Source: Bacteroidales bacterium
Lineage (GTDB): Bacteria > Bacteroidota > Bacteroidia > Bacteroidales > UBA932
Assembly: GCA_015060445.1 (NCBI GenBank)
Contig: SUYL01000042.1
Span: forward strand, 1-64,000
Reading direction: 5' to 3'
Length of the DNA stretch: 64,000 nt
The notes below the pieces were generated by a model. It ran no database searches. It saw only the letters and a list, made by a program, of their open reading frames with translations, and had not been told where the DNA came from. This document shows positions 8,707 to 15,767 of the stretch, piece after piece. How positions within the stretch are numbered: position 1 is the first letter of the stretch; each line of letters starts with the position of its first letter. Both the position numbers and the translations under genes were made by a program.

Positions 8707-8740
8707 CCGGGGGGGCACACCACATTTTGTGGCCCCCTTT
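8707..8740 (+). terminator. GC-rich hairpin between peptide 2 and tolC
   Basis: GGGGG (8711-8715) pairs with CCCCC (8733-8737) and CCACA (8720-8724) with TGTGG (8728-8732), leaving a 4-base bulge and a 3-base loop, followed by TTT. It may stop or reduce transcription after the peptide genes so that peptides exceed exporter subunits. Confidence 0.55.
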
Positions 8741-8765
8741 GCCATTTTTATATAACTTTGTGATT

Positions 8766-10088
8766 ATGAAACCGTGTAAATTGTCACTATTGCTCTGTTC
8801 AGCACTTCTTATGTATCAGAGCGCATTTCCCCAAGCCAAATGGACCCTGGAGCAGTGCATCAGTTATGCCAAGGAAAACAACCTGCAGGTAAAGCAGATG
8901 GAACTGGGGGAACAACAGGCTGAGAACAATCTCCAGGCAGCAAAAATGGAGTATCTCCCCTCTGTAAATGCATCAATGGGGCACAACATGAGTTGGGGGC
9001 GTTCAGTAAACCTCAATGACCTTGAGATTGTAGAGAACAAACTCTCACAAAGTTCATCCATGAGTCTCTCGGCCTCCTTGCCTCTATTTGAAGGGCTAAG
9101 GAAGCAGAACAACATAAAAAGCACACAGAAACAACTGGAAATTGCCAGAACAAACACGGCAGAACAGAAGGACAACATTTCAATTGCTGTGGTTAAAGGG
9201 TATCTCCAGGTTCTCCTGTGCAAAGAGATTGAGAGGTGTGCCCAGCAGAGTTACAACAGCGTTGCCTCACAACTCAAGACCACAGAAGAACTGGTGGAGG
9301 CGGGAAGCCAGACATACAGTTCACTTCTGGAGATAAAATCACAACTGGCCAATGAAAAACTGCAATTGGTAACGGCAAGCAACAACACCTCCAGTGCAAT
9401 GCTGGAACTCGCCCAACTGCTCAACCTCCCCAACGACGGGAGTTTTGACATTGCCGTTCCGGAGAGCAATCTCCTTCCCCCTGCAATAGGCCAGGATGAA
9501 CTTGAGGAGATATTCAGCACTGCAGAAGGGCTGCCCCGTATCCGCAAGGCGGAACTTGCCCTCCAGCAGAGCAAACTGCAATATAAAATGCAGAAAGGAG
9601 CTGCACTCCCCACAATCTCTTTCAGTGCCGGATACAGCACCTTCTACAGCGACAACCAGAGGACAGCCTTCTTTACACAGTTCGACAACAACAGAAACCC
9701 GTCAATGGGCTTCAGCCTGAATATCCCAATTTTCAACAACTGGAGAAACAATACTGCAATAAGGAATGCCAGGTCAAACATGGAGAGTTCCAGGATTGGA
9801 CTTGAAATCTCCAGACAGGAACTGATGAAGGAGATACAACTTGCATTCAACCAGGCACAAAGCAGTTACAACAAAATGGAAGCGGCAGCCGGCAACAGGG
9901 ATGCCGCAATGGAGTCCTTCAAACTCACACAGGAGAAGTTCAATTTGGGAATGCTCAACGGCACAGATTATTCCACCGCCAAGGCAAATCTGTTCAAGGC
10001 AGAATCTGAGTGGCTACAAAGCAAATACCAGTATATATTCCAGCACAAGATATTGGATTATTACAGAAATGTTCCTCTAACCTTATAA
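8766..10088 (+). CDS. TolC family outer-membrane channel protein
   Basis: A 440-residue outer-membrane efflux protein. The start at 8766 gives a signal peptide (KLSLLLCSALLMYQSAFPQ); longer readings of the frame run back through the second peptide gene and are not credible. The mature part shows the TolC repeat, WTLEQCISYAKENNLQVKQ at the start and long coiled-coil helices around residues 100-230 and 300-420. It forms the trimeric channel that joins a periplasmic adaptor to the outside. Between the peptide genes and the HlyD-type adaptor, it is the exit duct of this export locus. A TAnnTTTG match (8753-8760) sits almost on the start codon and may give a very short leader. Confidence 0.9.
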   Translation: MKPCKLSLLLCSALLMYQSAFPQAKWTLEQCISYAKENNLQVKQMELGEQQAENNLQAAKMEYLPSVNASMGHNMSWGRSVNLNDLEIVENKLSQSSSMSLSASLPLFEGLRKQNNIKSTQKQLEIARTNTAEQKDNISIAVVKGYLQVLLCKEIERCAQQSYNSVASQLKTTEELVEAGSQTYSSLLEIKSQLANEKLQLVTASNNTSSAMLELAQLLNLPNDGSFDIAVPESNLLPPAIGQDELEEIFSTAEGLPRIRKAELALQQSKLQYKMQKGAALPTISFSAGYSTFYSDNQRTAFFTQFDNNRNPSMGFSLNIPIFNNWRNNTAIRNARSNMESSRIGLEISRQELMKEIQLAFNQAQSSYNKMEAAAGNRDAAMESFKLTQEKFNLGMLNGTDYSTAKANLFKAESEWLQSKYQYIFQHKILDYYRNVPLTL

Positions 10089-10098
10089 CCATACAAAA

Positions 10099-11325
10099 AT
10101 GGCAAAATCAAAGAAAAAAATATTGCTCGCGGCATCAGCCGCAATCATAGTAATCCTAATAATTATAGGGCGCAGCAAAGGGCCGGAAGGGATTGAAGTA
10201 ACACTTGAGAAGCCTCTCATTGGAACAATAGTTGAATCCATCCCGGCAAACGGGAAAATACAGCCTGTAACCGAAGTGAAGATAAGCCCCGACGTTTCAG
10301 GTGAGATAATAAAACTTAATTTCCAGGAGGGAGATGCCGTTGAGAAAGGGGATCTTATATTGCAGATAAAACAGGATGTATATATCTCTGCAAGAGACCG
10401 CGCAGAGGCGTCACTCAATGCTGTAAAGGCTCAGTACCTGCAGCAGCAGGCACAGGTGCAGCAGATTGGGCTCACCCATAACCGCAACATTGCCCTGTAC
10501 GAAAAACGGACAATTTCTCTGGCCGACTACGAGAAGTCGTGTGCCGAGTACGAAATTGCCATGAGCCAACTGAAGGCAGCCGAGTACAATGTGCTGAGTG
10601 CCCAGGCATCATTGAAGGAGGCCGAGGAGAATCTTGTAAAGACAAACATTTATGCCCCCATGAGCGGCACCATATCCAAATTGAGTGTTGAGATTGGAGA
10701 GCGTGTTGTAGGAACCACACAGATGGCCGGTACAGAGATGCTCCGTATTGCAGACCTCAACCAGATGGAGGTTCTTGTAGATGTAAACGAAATAGACATA
10801 ATACGTCTTTCTGCCGGGGATACCGCCACAATTGAGATTGACGCATACCCCAACAGAAAATTTTCCGGCATAGTTACGCAGGTTGCAAACTCCTCAAAGA
10901 ACTCCGGCACAACAGTAACTGCAGACCAGGTAACCAACTTTGAGGTGAAGGTGAATATCCTCCCACAATCATACAGCGACCTCACCCTGAACAACAATAT
11001 TCCCCTAAGGCCGGGAATGAGTGCTTCAGTTTCTATCCGCACAAGCAGGAAAGATGGGATAATTAAAGTACCTTTGCAGTGCATAACAACAAGGAAAGGG
11101 CTTTCAGACTCCCTTGATATGGCAGATGAGACCATACAGAAGGTATTTGTATTCAACAGCCTGGACGGTACTGTGGGTGTCCGCAAGATAGAAACCGGTA
11201 TACAGGATATGAGCCACATAGAGGTAACCTCAGGGCTGGATACAAACTCCCTTATAGTAACAGCACCATTCAGTGCCATAAGCAAAGATCTGAGGGAAGG
11301 GAGCCATGTTATAAAAACCAACTGA
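10099..11325 (+). CDS. HlyD-type periplasmic adaptor (membrane fusion protein)
   Basis: A 408-residue membrane fusion protein. One N-terminal helix (residues about 7-24) anchors it in the inner membrane. A split biotinyl-lipoyl domain follows (VTEVKISPDVSGEIIKLNFQ, then TNIYAPMSGTISKLSVEIGE), with a coiled-coil hairpin at about residues 95-185 and beta-barrel domains towards the C-terminus. It bridges an inner-membrane transporter and TolC. Related Bacteroidetes adaptors usually precede MacB-type permeases; none is present here, so the partner is most likely the C39 ABC exporter upstream. It starts 10 bases after tolC and ends 7 bases before tsaB. Confidence 0.9.
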   Translation: MAKSKKKILLAASAAIIVILIIIGRSKGPEGIEVTLEKPLIGTIVESIPANGKIQPVTEVKISPDVSGEIIKLNFQEGDAVEKGDLILQIKQDVYISARDRAEASLNAVKAQYLQQQAQVQQIGLTHNRNIALYEKRTISLADYEKSCAEYEIAMSQLKAAEYNVLSAQASLKEAEENLVKTNIYAPMSGTISKLSVEIGERVVGTTQMAGTEMLRIADLNQMEVLVDVNEIDIIRLSAGDTATIEIDAYPNRKFSGIVTQVANSSKNSGTTVTADQVTNFEVKVNILPQSYSDLTLNNNIPLRPGMSASVSIRTSRKDGIIKVPLQCITTRKGLSDSLDMADETIQKVFVFNSLDGTVGVRKIETGIQDMSHIEVTSGLDTNSLIVTAPFSAISKDLREGSHVIKTN

Positions 11326-11332
11326 TTTTAAT

Positions 11333-12031
11333 ATGGAGAAATTTATATTTCTGATTGAAACAGCCACAGATTCCTGCTCCGTTGCATTGGCCAAAGATGG
11401 CTGCATTGTAGCAGAGAAATATATTAACGAGCCAAAGGCACACGCCAGCGTTCTTGGGGGCTTCATTACAGATATCCTTAAGGAGAACTCCATTACAATG
11501 GATGATTGCAGCGCTGTTGCTGTAAGCAAAGGCCCAGGGTCTTACACAGGGTTGAGGGTTGGCGTTTCATGCGCAAAAGGGCTCTGCTACGGAGCATCAA
11601 AGCCTCTCATATCTGTATGCACTTTGGCTACAATTACACAGATGGCCCTCGACAACAGGCTCTATCCCGGGAGCGGAGATTTTCTGGTTGTACCTATGAT
11701 TGATGCCCGCAGAATGGAAGTTTACACAGCCAACTTCAACTCCAGGGGGGAGCAGTTGACACCGGTAGAGGCCAAAATTCTGGATGAGAACTCCTATGCA
11801 GAAGAACTTGCTGCAGGCCCTGTACTCTTTACGGGAAACGGGGCAGAGAAGTTCAGGAATCTGGTTGCAGGAAACCCTAATGCATATTTTGCACCGCAAC
11901 AGCCGCATGCCTCAGGAATGAGGGTAATAGCCAACGCCAAACTTGAAGCCGGGGAGTTTGAAGACAATGCCTATTTTGAGCCGTTCTACCTCAAGGACTT
12001 TGTAGCGGGCAAGCCAAAAAAACTTCTGTAA
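11333..12031 (+). CDS. tsaB: tRNA threonylcarbamoyladenosine biosynthesis protein TsaB
   Basis: A 232-residue member of the ASKHA/Kae1-like fold. The N-terminus FLIETATDSCSVALAKDG and the motif SKGPGSYTGLRVGVSCAKGL are characteristic of TsaB. It works with TsaD and TsaE to place threonylcarbamoyl on A37 of ANN-decoding tRNAs in the cytoplasm. It follows the adaptor gene by 7 bases and so may be cotranscribed with the export locus, though it is a housekeeping gene. Downstream is a repeat element and a convergent gene. Confidence 0.93.
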   Translation: MEKFIFLIETATDSCSVALAKDGCIVAEKYINEPKAHASVLGGFITDILKENSITMDDCSAVAVSKGPGSYTGLRVGVSCAKGLCYGASKPLISVCTLATITQMALDNRLYPGSGDFLVVPMIDARRMEVYTANFNSRGEQLTPVEAKILDENSYAEELAAGPVLFTGNGAEKFRNLVAGNPNAYFAPQQPHASGMRVIANAKLEAGEFEDNAYFEPFYLKDFVAGKPKKLL

Positions 12032-12036
12032 AGCAG

Positions 12037-12085
12037 AAGATATAACAAACACAAAGAGTGCATAAGATATAATAAACACAAAGAG
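12037..12085 (+). repeat. Two 22-bp direct repeats, period 27
   Basis: AAGATATAACAAACACAAAG at 12037 recurs as AAGATATAATAAACACAAAG at 12064; 21 of 22 bases match. The second copy leads directly into the left arm of the long inverted repeat. Confidence 0.7.
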
Positions 12086-12198
12086 AGAAGAAATTCACCT
12101 TTAAAACTGAATCCCTCCCAAATCTGCAATTTGGGCCCCTCCCGTTCACGAGACCACGGGCGGTCACGGTTTTAAAGGTGAATTTCTTCTCTCTTTGT
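12078..12198. repeat. 30-bp perfect inverted repeat element between convergent genes
   Basis: Bases 12078-12107 are the exact reverse complement of 12169-12198. The 61-base middle holds two smaller hairpins: CCCAAAT/ATTTGGG near 12118-12136 and CCCGT/ACGGG near 12141-12160. The whole could fold into a branched stem about 120 nt long. It sits between tsaB (+) and the TlpA-like gene (-). There is no T tract, so a plain terminator is doubtful; a MITE-like element or a bidirectional RNA structure is possible. Confidence 0.8.
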
Positions 12199-12214
12199 TT
12201 ATCTGTACTGTACG

Positions 12215-13369
12215 TTATTTCACAGCCTTTTTAATTGCAGCCTCAATCTCGCCTTTATTTGTAAGGTTACCCCTTGCAACTATATCCCCATTTTTATTGA
12301 AAACAAACATATATGGAATTGTTGCAATATTGTAGGTTGCTATTGATGGTGATGCCGATCCTTTTCCGTCACATACACTTATCCAAGGAAGTTCCTGCTC
12401 CTTAACGGCTGTAGCCCATGCAGTCTTGTCTACATCAAGGCTAACCTGGTAAATCTCCAGGCCGTTGCCGCTGTATTTCCTGTACAGTTCCTTAAGGTCG
12501 TTGTTGAACATCTTCTGGCTTGCCTCTGTAATGGTCCAGAACATAAGGATGAAAGGTTTGCCCTCAAGAGATGACAAATCTACATTCTTTGCATTTATGT
12601 CGGGAAGAGAAATGTTAGGGAAAGACTCCTCTCCTGCTTTGGCAATCTTGTCTGCCAGAAGGGTTGCATTCTGGCCGCTCTTTATCTGCCCCTGCAATGA
12701 CTTGAGATATACAGAACCCGGATAAATGGTTGCAAGAGAATCATGTACCCTCTGCATGAGCAGAAAATCCTTTTCTGCCGAGAATACAGGCAACTGGTTT
12801 GCTACAGACTGGTACAGAACCTGCACATTTGCAAATGCATAAGGGTTCTCCATAATCTTCTTTATTGTAGCCTGCCTGTGTTTTATGTAGAGTCTACCCA
12901 ACTGCGCACTCAAATCCTTTGCCAGAGCAGTCTCCTTTTTGTCAACAGCCTCTGCAAATTTTGCCGAGAGTGCATTGAATTCCGCATTTACCTGAGCCAA
13001 TGCATTCTCATAATGCTGAAGCAGCAAAGACTCCTCAGAGCCCTCAATTACAAGCCCTTTGCCAAGGGTATCAACCTTAACCGACACATTGTCGCCCGGT
13101 TTGAGTATAAGGGAAGCAAGTCTTTTTCCGTTATATACAAGATAATAGAAGTTAGGCTCCTCTCCTGCCATTGCAATCTCTCCCTTTGCCATGCAATTGT
13201 CTCCTGTCTTGAGAGTGTCAACAGCACGCATCTGGCTTACCGCCAATTGGGCAACAATGATATCCTTTTTTGCAGCACCCTCAACATTGGCGCTGATTGT
13301 AGCCGAATTGTTTTTTGAACAGCCCACTGCCATAAGGGCAGCAAGGGCCAATAACATTACTTTTTTCAT
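12215..13369 (-). CDS. TlpA-like thioredoxin-fold lipoprotein (DUF4369 type)
   Basis: A 384-residue lipoprotein with a signal peptide ending LMAVGC (lipid Cys17). The N-terminal half resembles DUF4369 domains, which in Bacteroidetes precede thioredoxin-like domains. The C-terminal part (residues about 250-384) has the TlpA/AhpC fold: FPNISLPDINAKNVDLSSLEGKP, IPYMFVFNKNGDIVARG. The redox CxxC is missing: the position after FILMFW reads TITEAS instead of WCxPC. It therefore probably does not act as a thiol oxidoreductase and may have a binding role in the envelope. It follows HIT and greA on the minus strand with a 3-base gap. Confidence 0.82.
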   Translation of the reverse strand: MKKVMLLALAALMAVGCSKNNSATISANVEGAAKKDIIVAQLAVSQMRAVDTLKTGDNCMAKGEIAMAGEEPNFYYLVYNGKRLASLILKPGDNVSVKVDTLGKGLVIEGSEESLLLQHYENALAQVNAEFNALSAKFAEAVDKKETALAKDLSAQLGRLYIKHRQATIKKIMENPYAFANVQVLYQSVANQLPVFSAEKDFLLMQRVHDSLATIYPGSVYLKSLQGQIKSGQNATLLADKIAKAGEESFPNISLPDINAKNVDLSSLEGKPFILMFWTITEASQKMFNNDLKELYRKYSGNGLEIYQVSLDVDKTAWATAVKEQELPWISVCDGKGSASPSIATYNIATIPYMFVFNKNGDIVARGNLTNKGEIEAAIKKAVK

Positions 13370-13372
13370 ATA

Positions 13373-13774
13373 CTATAAAGTTGAAAATGCTTTGGAAATA
13401 CTCTCTGCAACCTCCTTGAATTCGTCGGGAGTAAGGGAAGCCTTCTCTTTCCTGAAATCAAGGTCCTGCTCGCTCTGCAACGGTACAAGGTGGATATGGG
13501 CGTGTGGAACCTCCATCCCCAATACTGCTACACCTACCCTTTTGCATGGAACTGCAATATCAATTGCCTTTGCAACCCTGTTTGCAAAGTTCCACAAACC
13601 GGCATAGGTTTCTGCAGGAAGATTGAAAATATAGTCCTCCTCCAATTTTGGAATTACGAGTGTATGCCCCTTTGCCAATGGATTAATATCCAGAAAGGCA
13701 TAGTAGTTCTCATCCTCCGCAACTTTGTACGAAGGAATCTCCCCGTTTGCTATCTTAGTGAATATGGAAGCCAT
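13373..13774 (-). CDS. HIT family nucleotide-binding protein
   Basis: A 133-residue histidine-triad protein. The signature HAHIHLVP (His91, His93, His95) is intact, and the N-terminus SIFTKIANGEIPSYKVAED is typical of the HINT/Fhit-like bacterial branch. These cytoplasmic proteins hydrolyse nucleoside phosphoramidates and related nucleotides; the substrate is not evident here. It lies 5 bases after greA and 3 bases before the TlpA-like gene, so the three probably form one transcript. Confidence 0.93.
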   Translation of the reverse strand: MASIFTKIANGEIPSYKVAEDENYYAFLDINPLAKGHTLVIPKLEEDYIFNLPAETYAGLWNFANRVAKAIDIAVPCKRVGVAVLGMEVPHAHIHLVPLQSEQDLDFRKEKASLTPDEFKEVAESISKAFSTL

Positions 13775-13779
13775 GACTG

Positions 13780-14256
13780 TTAGATTGAAATGTCCATAAT
13801 TTCAAACTTGATGATGCCGCTAGGAACGTTAACCTCCACAACATCACCTTTTTTCTTACCTATAAGGGCTTTGCCTATAGGTGTCTGGGCTGCAAGTTTG
13901 CCCTCTTTCAGATTTGCCTCGCTCTCACCTACAATTGTGTACTCCATAATTGCTCCGTTTGCAAGATTCTTTATCTTAACCTTGTTGAGCAACTGTACCT
14001 GGTCTGTATTGATCTTTGACTCATCAATTACACGTGCGTTTGCAATGATATCCTGCAACTGCGAAATCTTGAGTTCAAGAAGGCCCTGAGCCTCCCTTGC
14101 TGCATCATACTCCGCATTCTCAGACAAATCTCCCTTATCTCTGGCCTCTGCAATGGCCTTTGATATTGCCGGTCTCTCAACAGAAATCATGTGGGCCAGT
14201 TCCGCCTTCACCTTCTCGAGACCTTCCTCTGTGAAATAATGTACTTTTCCTGACAT
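13780..14256 (-). CDS. greA: Transcript cleavage factor GreA
   Basis: A 158-residue Gre factor. The N-terminal coiled coil includes GDLSENAEYDAAREAQG (residues about 42-58), whose acidic tip residues reach the polymerase active centre. The C-terminal FKBP-like domain contains TPIGKALIGKKKGDVVEVNVPSG. It rescues backtracked RNA polymerase by stimulating cleavage of the nascent RNA. A TAnnTTTG element lies 56 bases upstream, and a terminator-like hairpin with T tracts lies between that promoter and the start codon. Confidence 0.96.
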   Translation of the reverse strand: MSGKVHYFTEEGLEKVKAELAHMISVERPAISKAIAEARDKGDLSENAEYDAAREAQGLLELKISQLQDIIANARVIDESKINTDQVQLLNKVKIKNLANGAIMEYTIVGESEANLKEGKLAAQTPIGKALIGKKKGDVVEVNVPSGIIKFEIMDISI

Positions 14257-14266
14257 AATTATATAA

Positions 14267-14298
14267 AAAATTAAAAAGAATCCCGATGAATTCGGGAC
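14267..14298 (-). terminator. Terminator-like hairpin in the greA leader
   Basis: On the minus strand TCCCGA (14297-14292) pairs with TCGGGA (14286-14281) around a 5-base loop, followed by TTCTTTTTAATTTTTT. It lies after the presumed greA start point, so it may attenuate greA; it could equally end the upstream ribF transcript. Confidence 0.6.
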
Positions 14299-14311
14299 CC
14301 TTCCTCTTTTG

Positions 14312-14319
14312 CAAAGATA
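14312..14319 (-). promoter_or_regulatory. -7 element of a greA promoter
   Basis: TATCTTTG on the minus strand matches TAnnTTTG. It lies between the stop of the upstream acidic membrane protein gene and the leader hairpin of greA. No good TTTG is seen at -33. Confidence 0.5.
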
Positions 14320-14339
14320 ATATAAAAATCTAATTTACA

Positions 14340-14852
14340 CTAATTTTCCTTGAACTTTGGATTAAGGATTTCTGCAAAAATCACAGCATCCTTAGGATTC
14401 TTCCTCAGCCTCTCCTTCAAACTCTCCCTTTTCTCTCCACAGCCATTTTCATCTTCCTGAAAGAGAGTCTGCTGCACCGGTTCTACATTTACGGTTACCG
14501 GCGCCACTTTCTCCTCAAACAATGGTTCTACCGGCACCTGAGGCTGCGGTTCTTCCTGTTGGAATTCTTCAAACTCAAGTTCCTCCACAAGGTTCTCCTC
14601 TTCCATTTCCTGCACCTGGGATTCCCCCTTCAGGCCAAGCAATTCATTAAAGAGATCCTCTATCTCCTGTGCCCCTGACGGTTCTGCCTCCTCCTGAACA
14701 AACTCTTCATGCACCTGTTGCTGCTCAGGCTGCTGCATGGCACCCTTGCGTTTTTCTTTCCTCTTCTTCTCCATAATGGAAGAGATTACCGGAACCACAA
14801 AAGTTAACAGGGCCAACAGAATGCCAAGAATGTCAGAATCAGATAAAAACAT
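14340..14852 (-). CDS. Membrane-anchored acidic protein of unknown function
   Basis: A 170-residue protein. Residues about 7-26 form one membrane helix (ILGILLALLTFVVPVISSIM), then a basic stop-transfer stretch (EKKRKEKRK). A long low-complexity middle is rich in Glu, Gln and Pro and is probably disordered. The C-terminus LRKNPKDAVIFAEILNPKFK is compact and looks like the conserved part; similar tails occur in Bacteroidetes proteins of unknown function. The N-terminus is probably outside and the tail cytoplasmic by the positive-inside rule. It lies 6 bases after ribF in the same operon. I do not recognise a function. Confidence 0.75.
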   Translation of the reverse strand: MFLSDSDILGILLALLTFVVPVISSIMEKKRKEKRKGAMQQPEQQQVHEEFVQEEAEPSGAQEIEDLFNELLGLKGESQVQEMEEENLVEELEFEEFQQEEPQPQVPVEPLFEEKVAPVTVNVEPVQQTLFQEDENGCGEKRESLKERLRKNPKDAVIFAEILNPKFKEN

Positions 14853-14858
14853 ATGAAC

Positions 14859-15767
14859 CTATCTTAATTTTTTTACCATTTTGTCTTTAAGGAGTGAATA
14901 TGCAAAATCCTTGTCCCTCTGCAACTGCTGCTTCAAATCATCCAAAGAAGGGAACTTCTCCTCCTTCCTGATACTTCCCACAAATTCAAGTTTGATGTCG
15001 AGACCATAAATATCCTCTTCAAAATTGAGTATATGGGTCTCTATTGTCCTCTCATTGCTCTCCCCTACAGTAGGCCTTGTACCTATGTTGCATATACCTA
15101 TGTAAACCTTTCCAAGTACCTCTACATAAACAGTATATACACCATCTGCCGGAACAAGTTTCAACGGCTCGTAGAGTTTCATGTTGGCAGTGGGAAAACC
15201 TATGGTCCTCCCCACTTTCTGCCCGGAAACCACTACCCCCTTGAGCCCATACCTGTAACCGAGGAAATCATTTGCCTTTTCAACATTTCCATCCTGAAGC
15301 AACTTCCTTATCTTGGTTGAACTTATCACATTCTCATCCTGGATAAATTCACTCACTTTTATGATCTTTATCCCCACCTCTTCCGCTATGGCCATCATCT
15401 CCTCATGCGAAACCTTGTCGTGTCCGAAACGGTGGTCATAACCTATAATAAGTGTTGAAACATCATATCTGTCCTTGAGATAATCCTTCAGGAACTCTCT
15501 TGTTGTATTGCGGCTAAACTCCTTGCAGAAAGGAATGGTGATGAACTTGTTCACCCCCAATCCCTTTACAAGAGCCTTTTTCTCCTCAATGGAATTGAGC
15601 AGTCTCAGACTGTACGCCTGCTGCTGCAACACATTCCTCGGATGAGGCCAAAAAGTTATTACCGCACTTTTCTTACCCTCCTGTGCAGCAATGCTGCACA
15701 AGAGAGAAAGAACCTTTTTGTGTCCTTTGTGTACTCCGTCAAAAAAGCCTGTTGCTGCTACAACCAT
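14859..15767 (-). CDS. ribF: Bifunctional riboflavin kinase / FAD synthetase
   Basis: A 302-residue enzyme that makes FMN and then FAD. The N-terminal adenylyltransferase domain opens with GFFDGVHKGH (residues 7-16) and contains a second motif near ISSTKIRKLL. The C-terminal riboflavin kinase domain has GFPTANMKL and the loop VYTVYVEV. Length is typical. Its start overlaps the end of the glycogen synthase-phosphorylase gene by 10 bases, so it is probably translated from the same message, although the functions are unrelated. Confidence 0.95.
   Translation of the reverse strand: MVVAATGFFDGVHKGHKKVLSLLCSIAAQEGKKSAVITFWPHPRNVLQQQAYSLRLLNSIEEKKALVKGLGVNKFITIPFCKEFSRNTTREFLKDYLKDRYDVSTLIIGYDHRFGHDKVSHEEMMAIAEEVGIKIIKVSEFIQDENVISSTKIRKLLQDGNVEKANDFLGYRYGLKGVVVSGQKVGRTIGFPTANMKLYEPLKLVPADGVYTVYVEVLGKVYIGICNIGTRPTVGESNERTIETHILNFEEDIYGLDIKLEFVGSIRKEEKFPSLDDLKQQLQRDKDFAYSLLKDKMVKKLR

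Noticed and set aside
8753..8760. TAACTTTG as the tolC promoter
   Set aside because: It matches the -7 pattern but would place the start of transcription at the ATG, and no TTTG lies at the proper distance; chance is likely.
8619..8765. N-terminal extension of the TolC reading frame back to 8619
   Set aside because: The true start at 8766 gives a proper signal peptide; the extension lies over the second double-glycine peptide gene and its hairpin in another frame.
12743..13318. 191-codon frame antisense to the TlpA-like gene
   Set aside because: Shadow of a well-supported gene on the other strand; no start context or recognisable domain.
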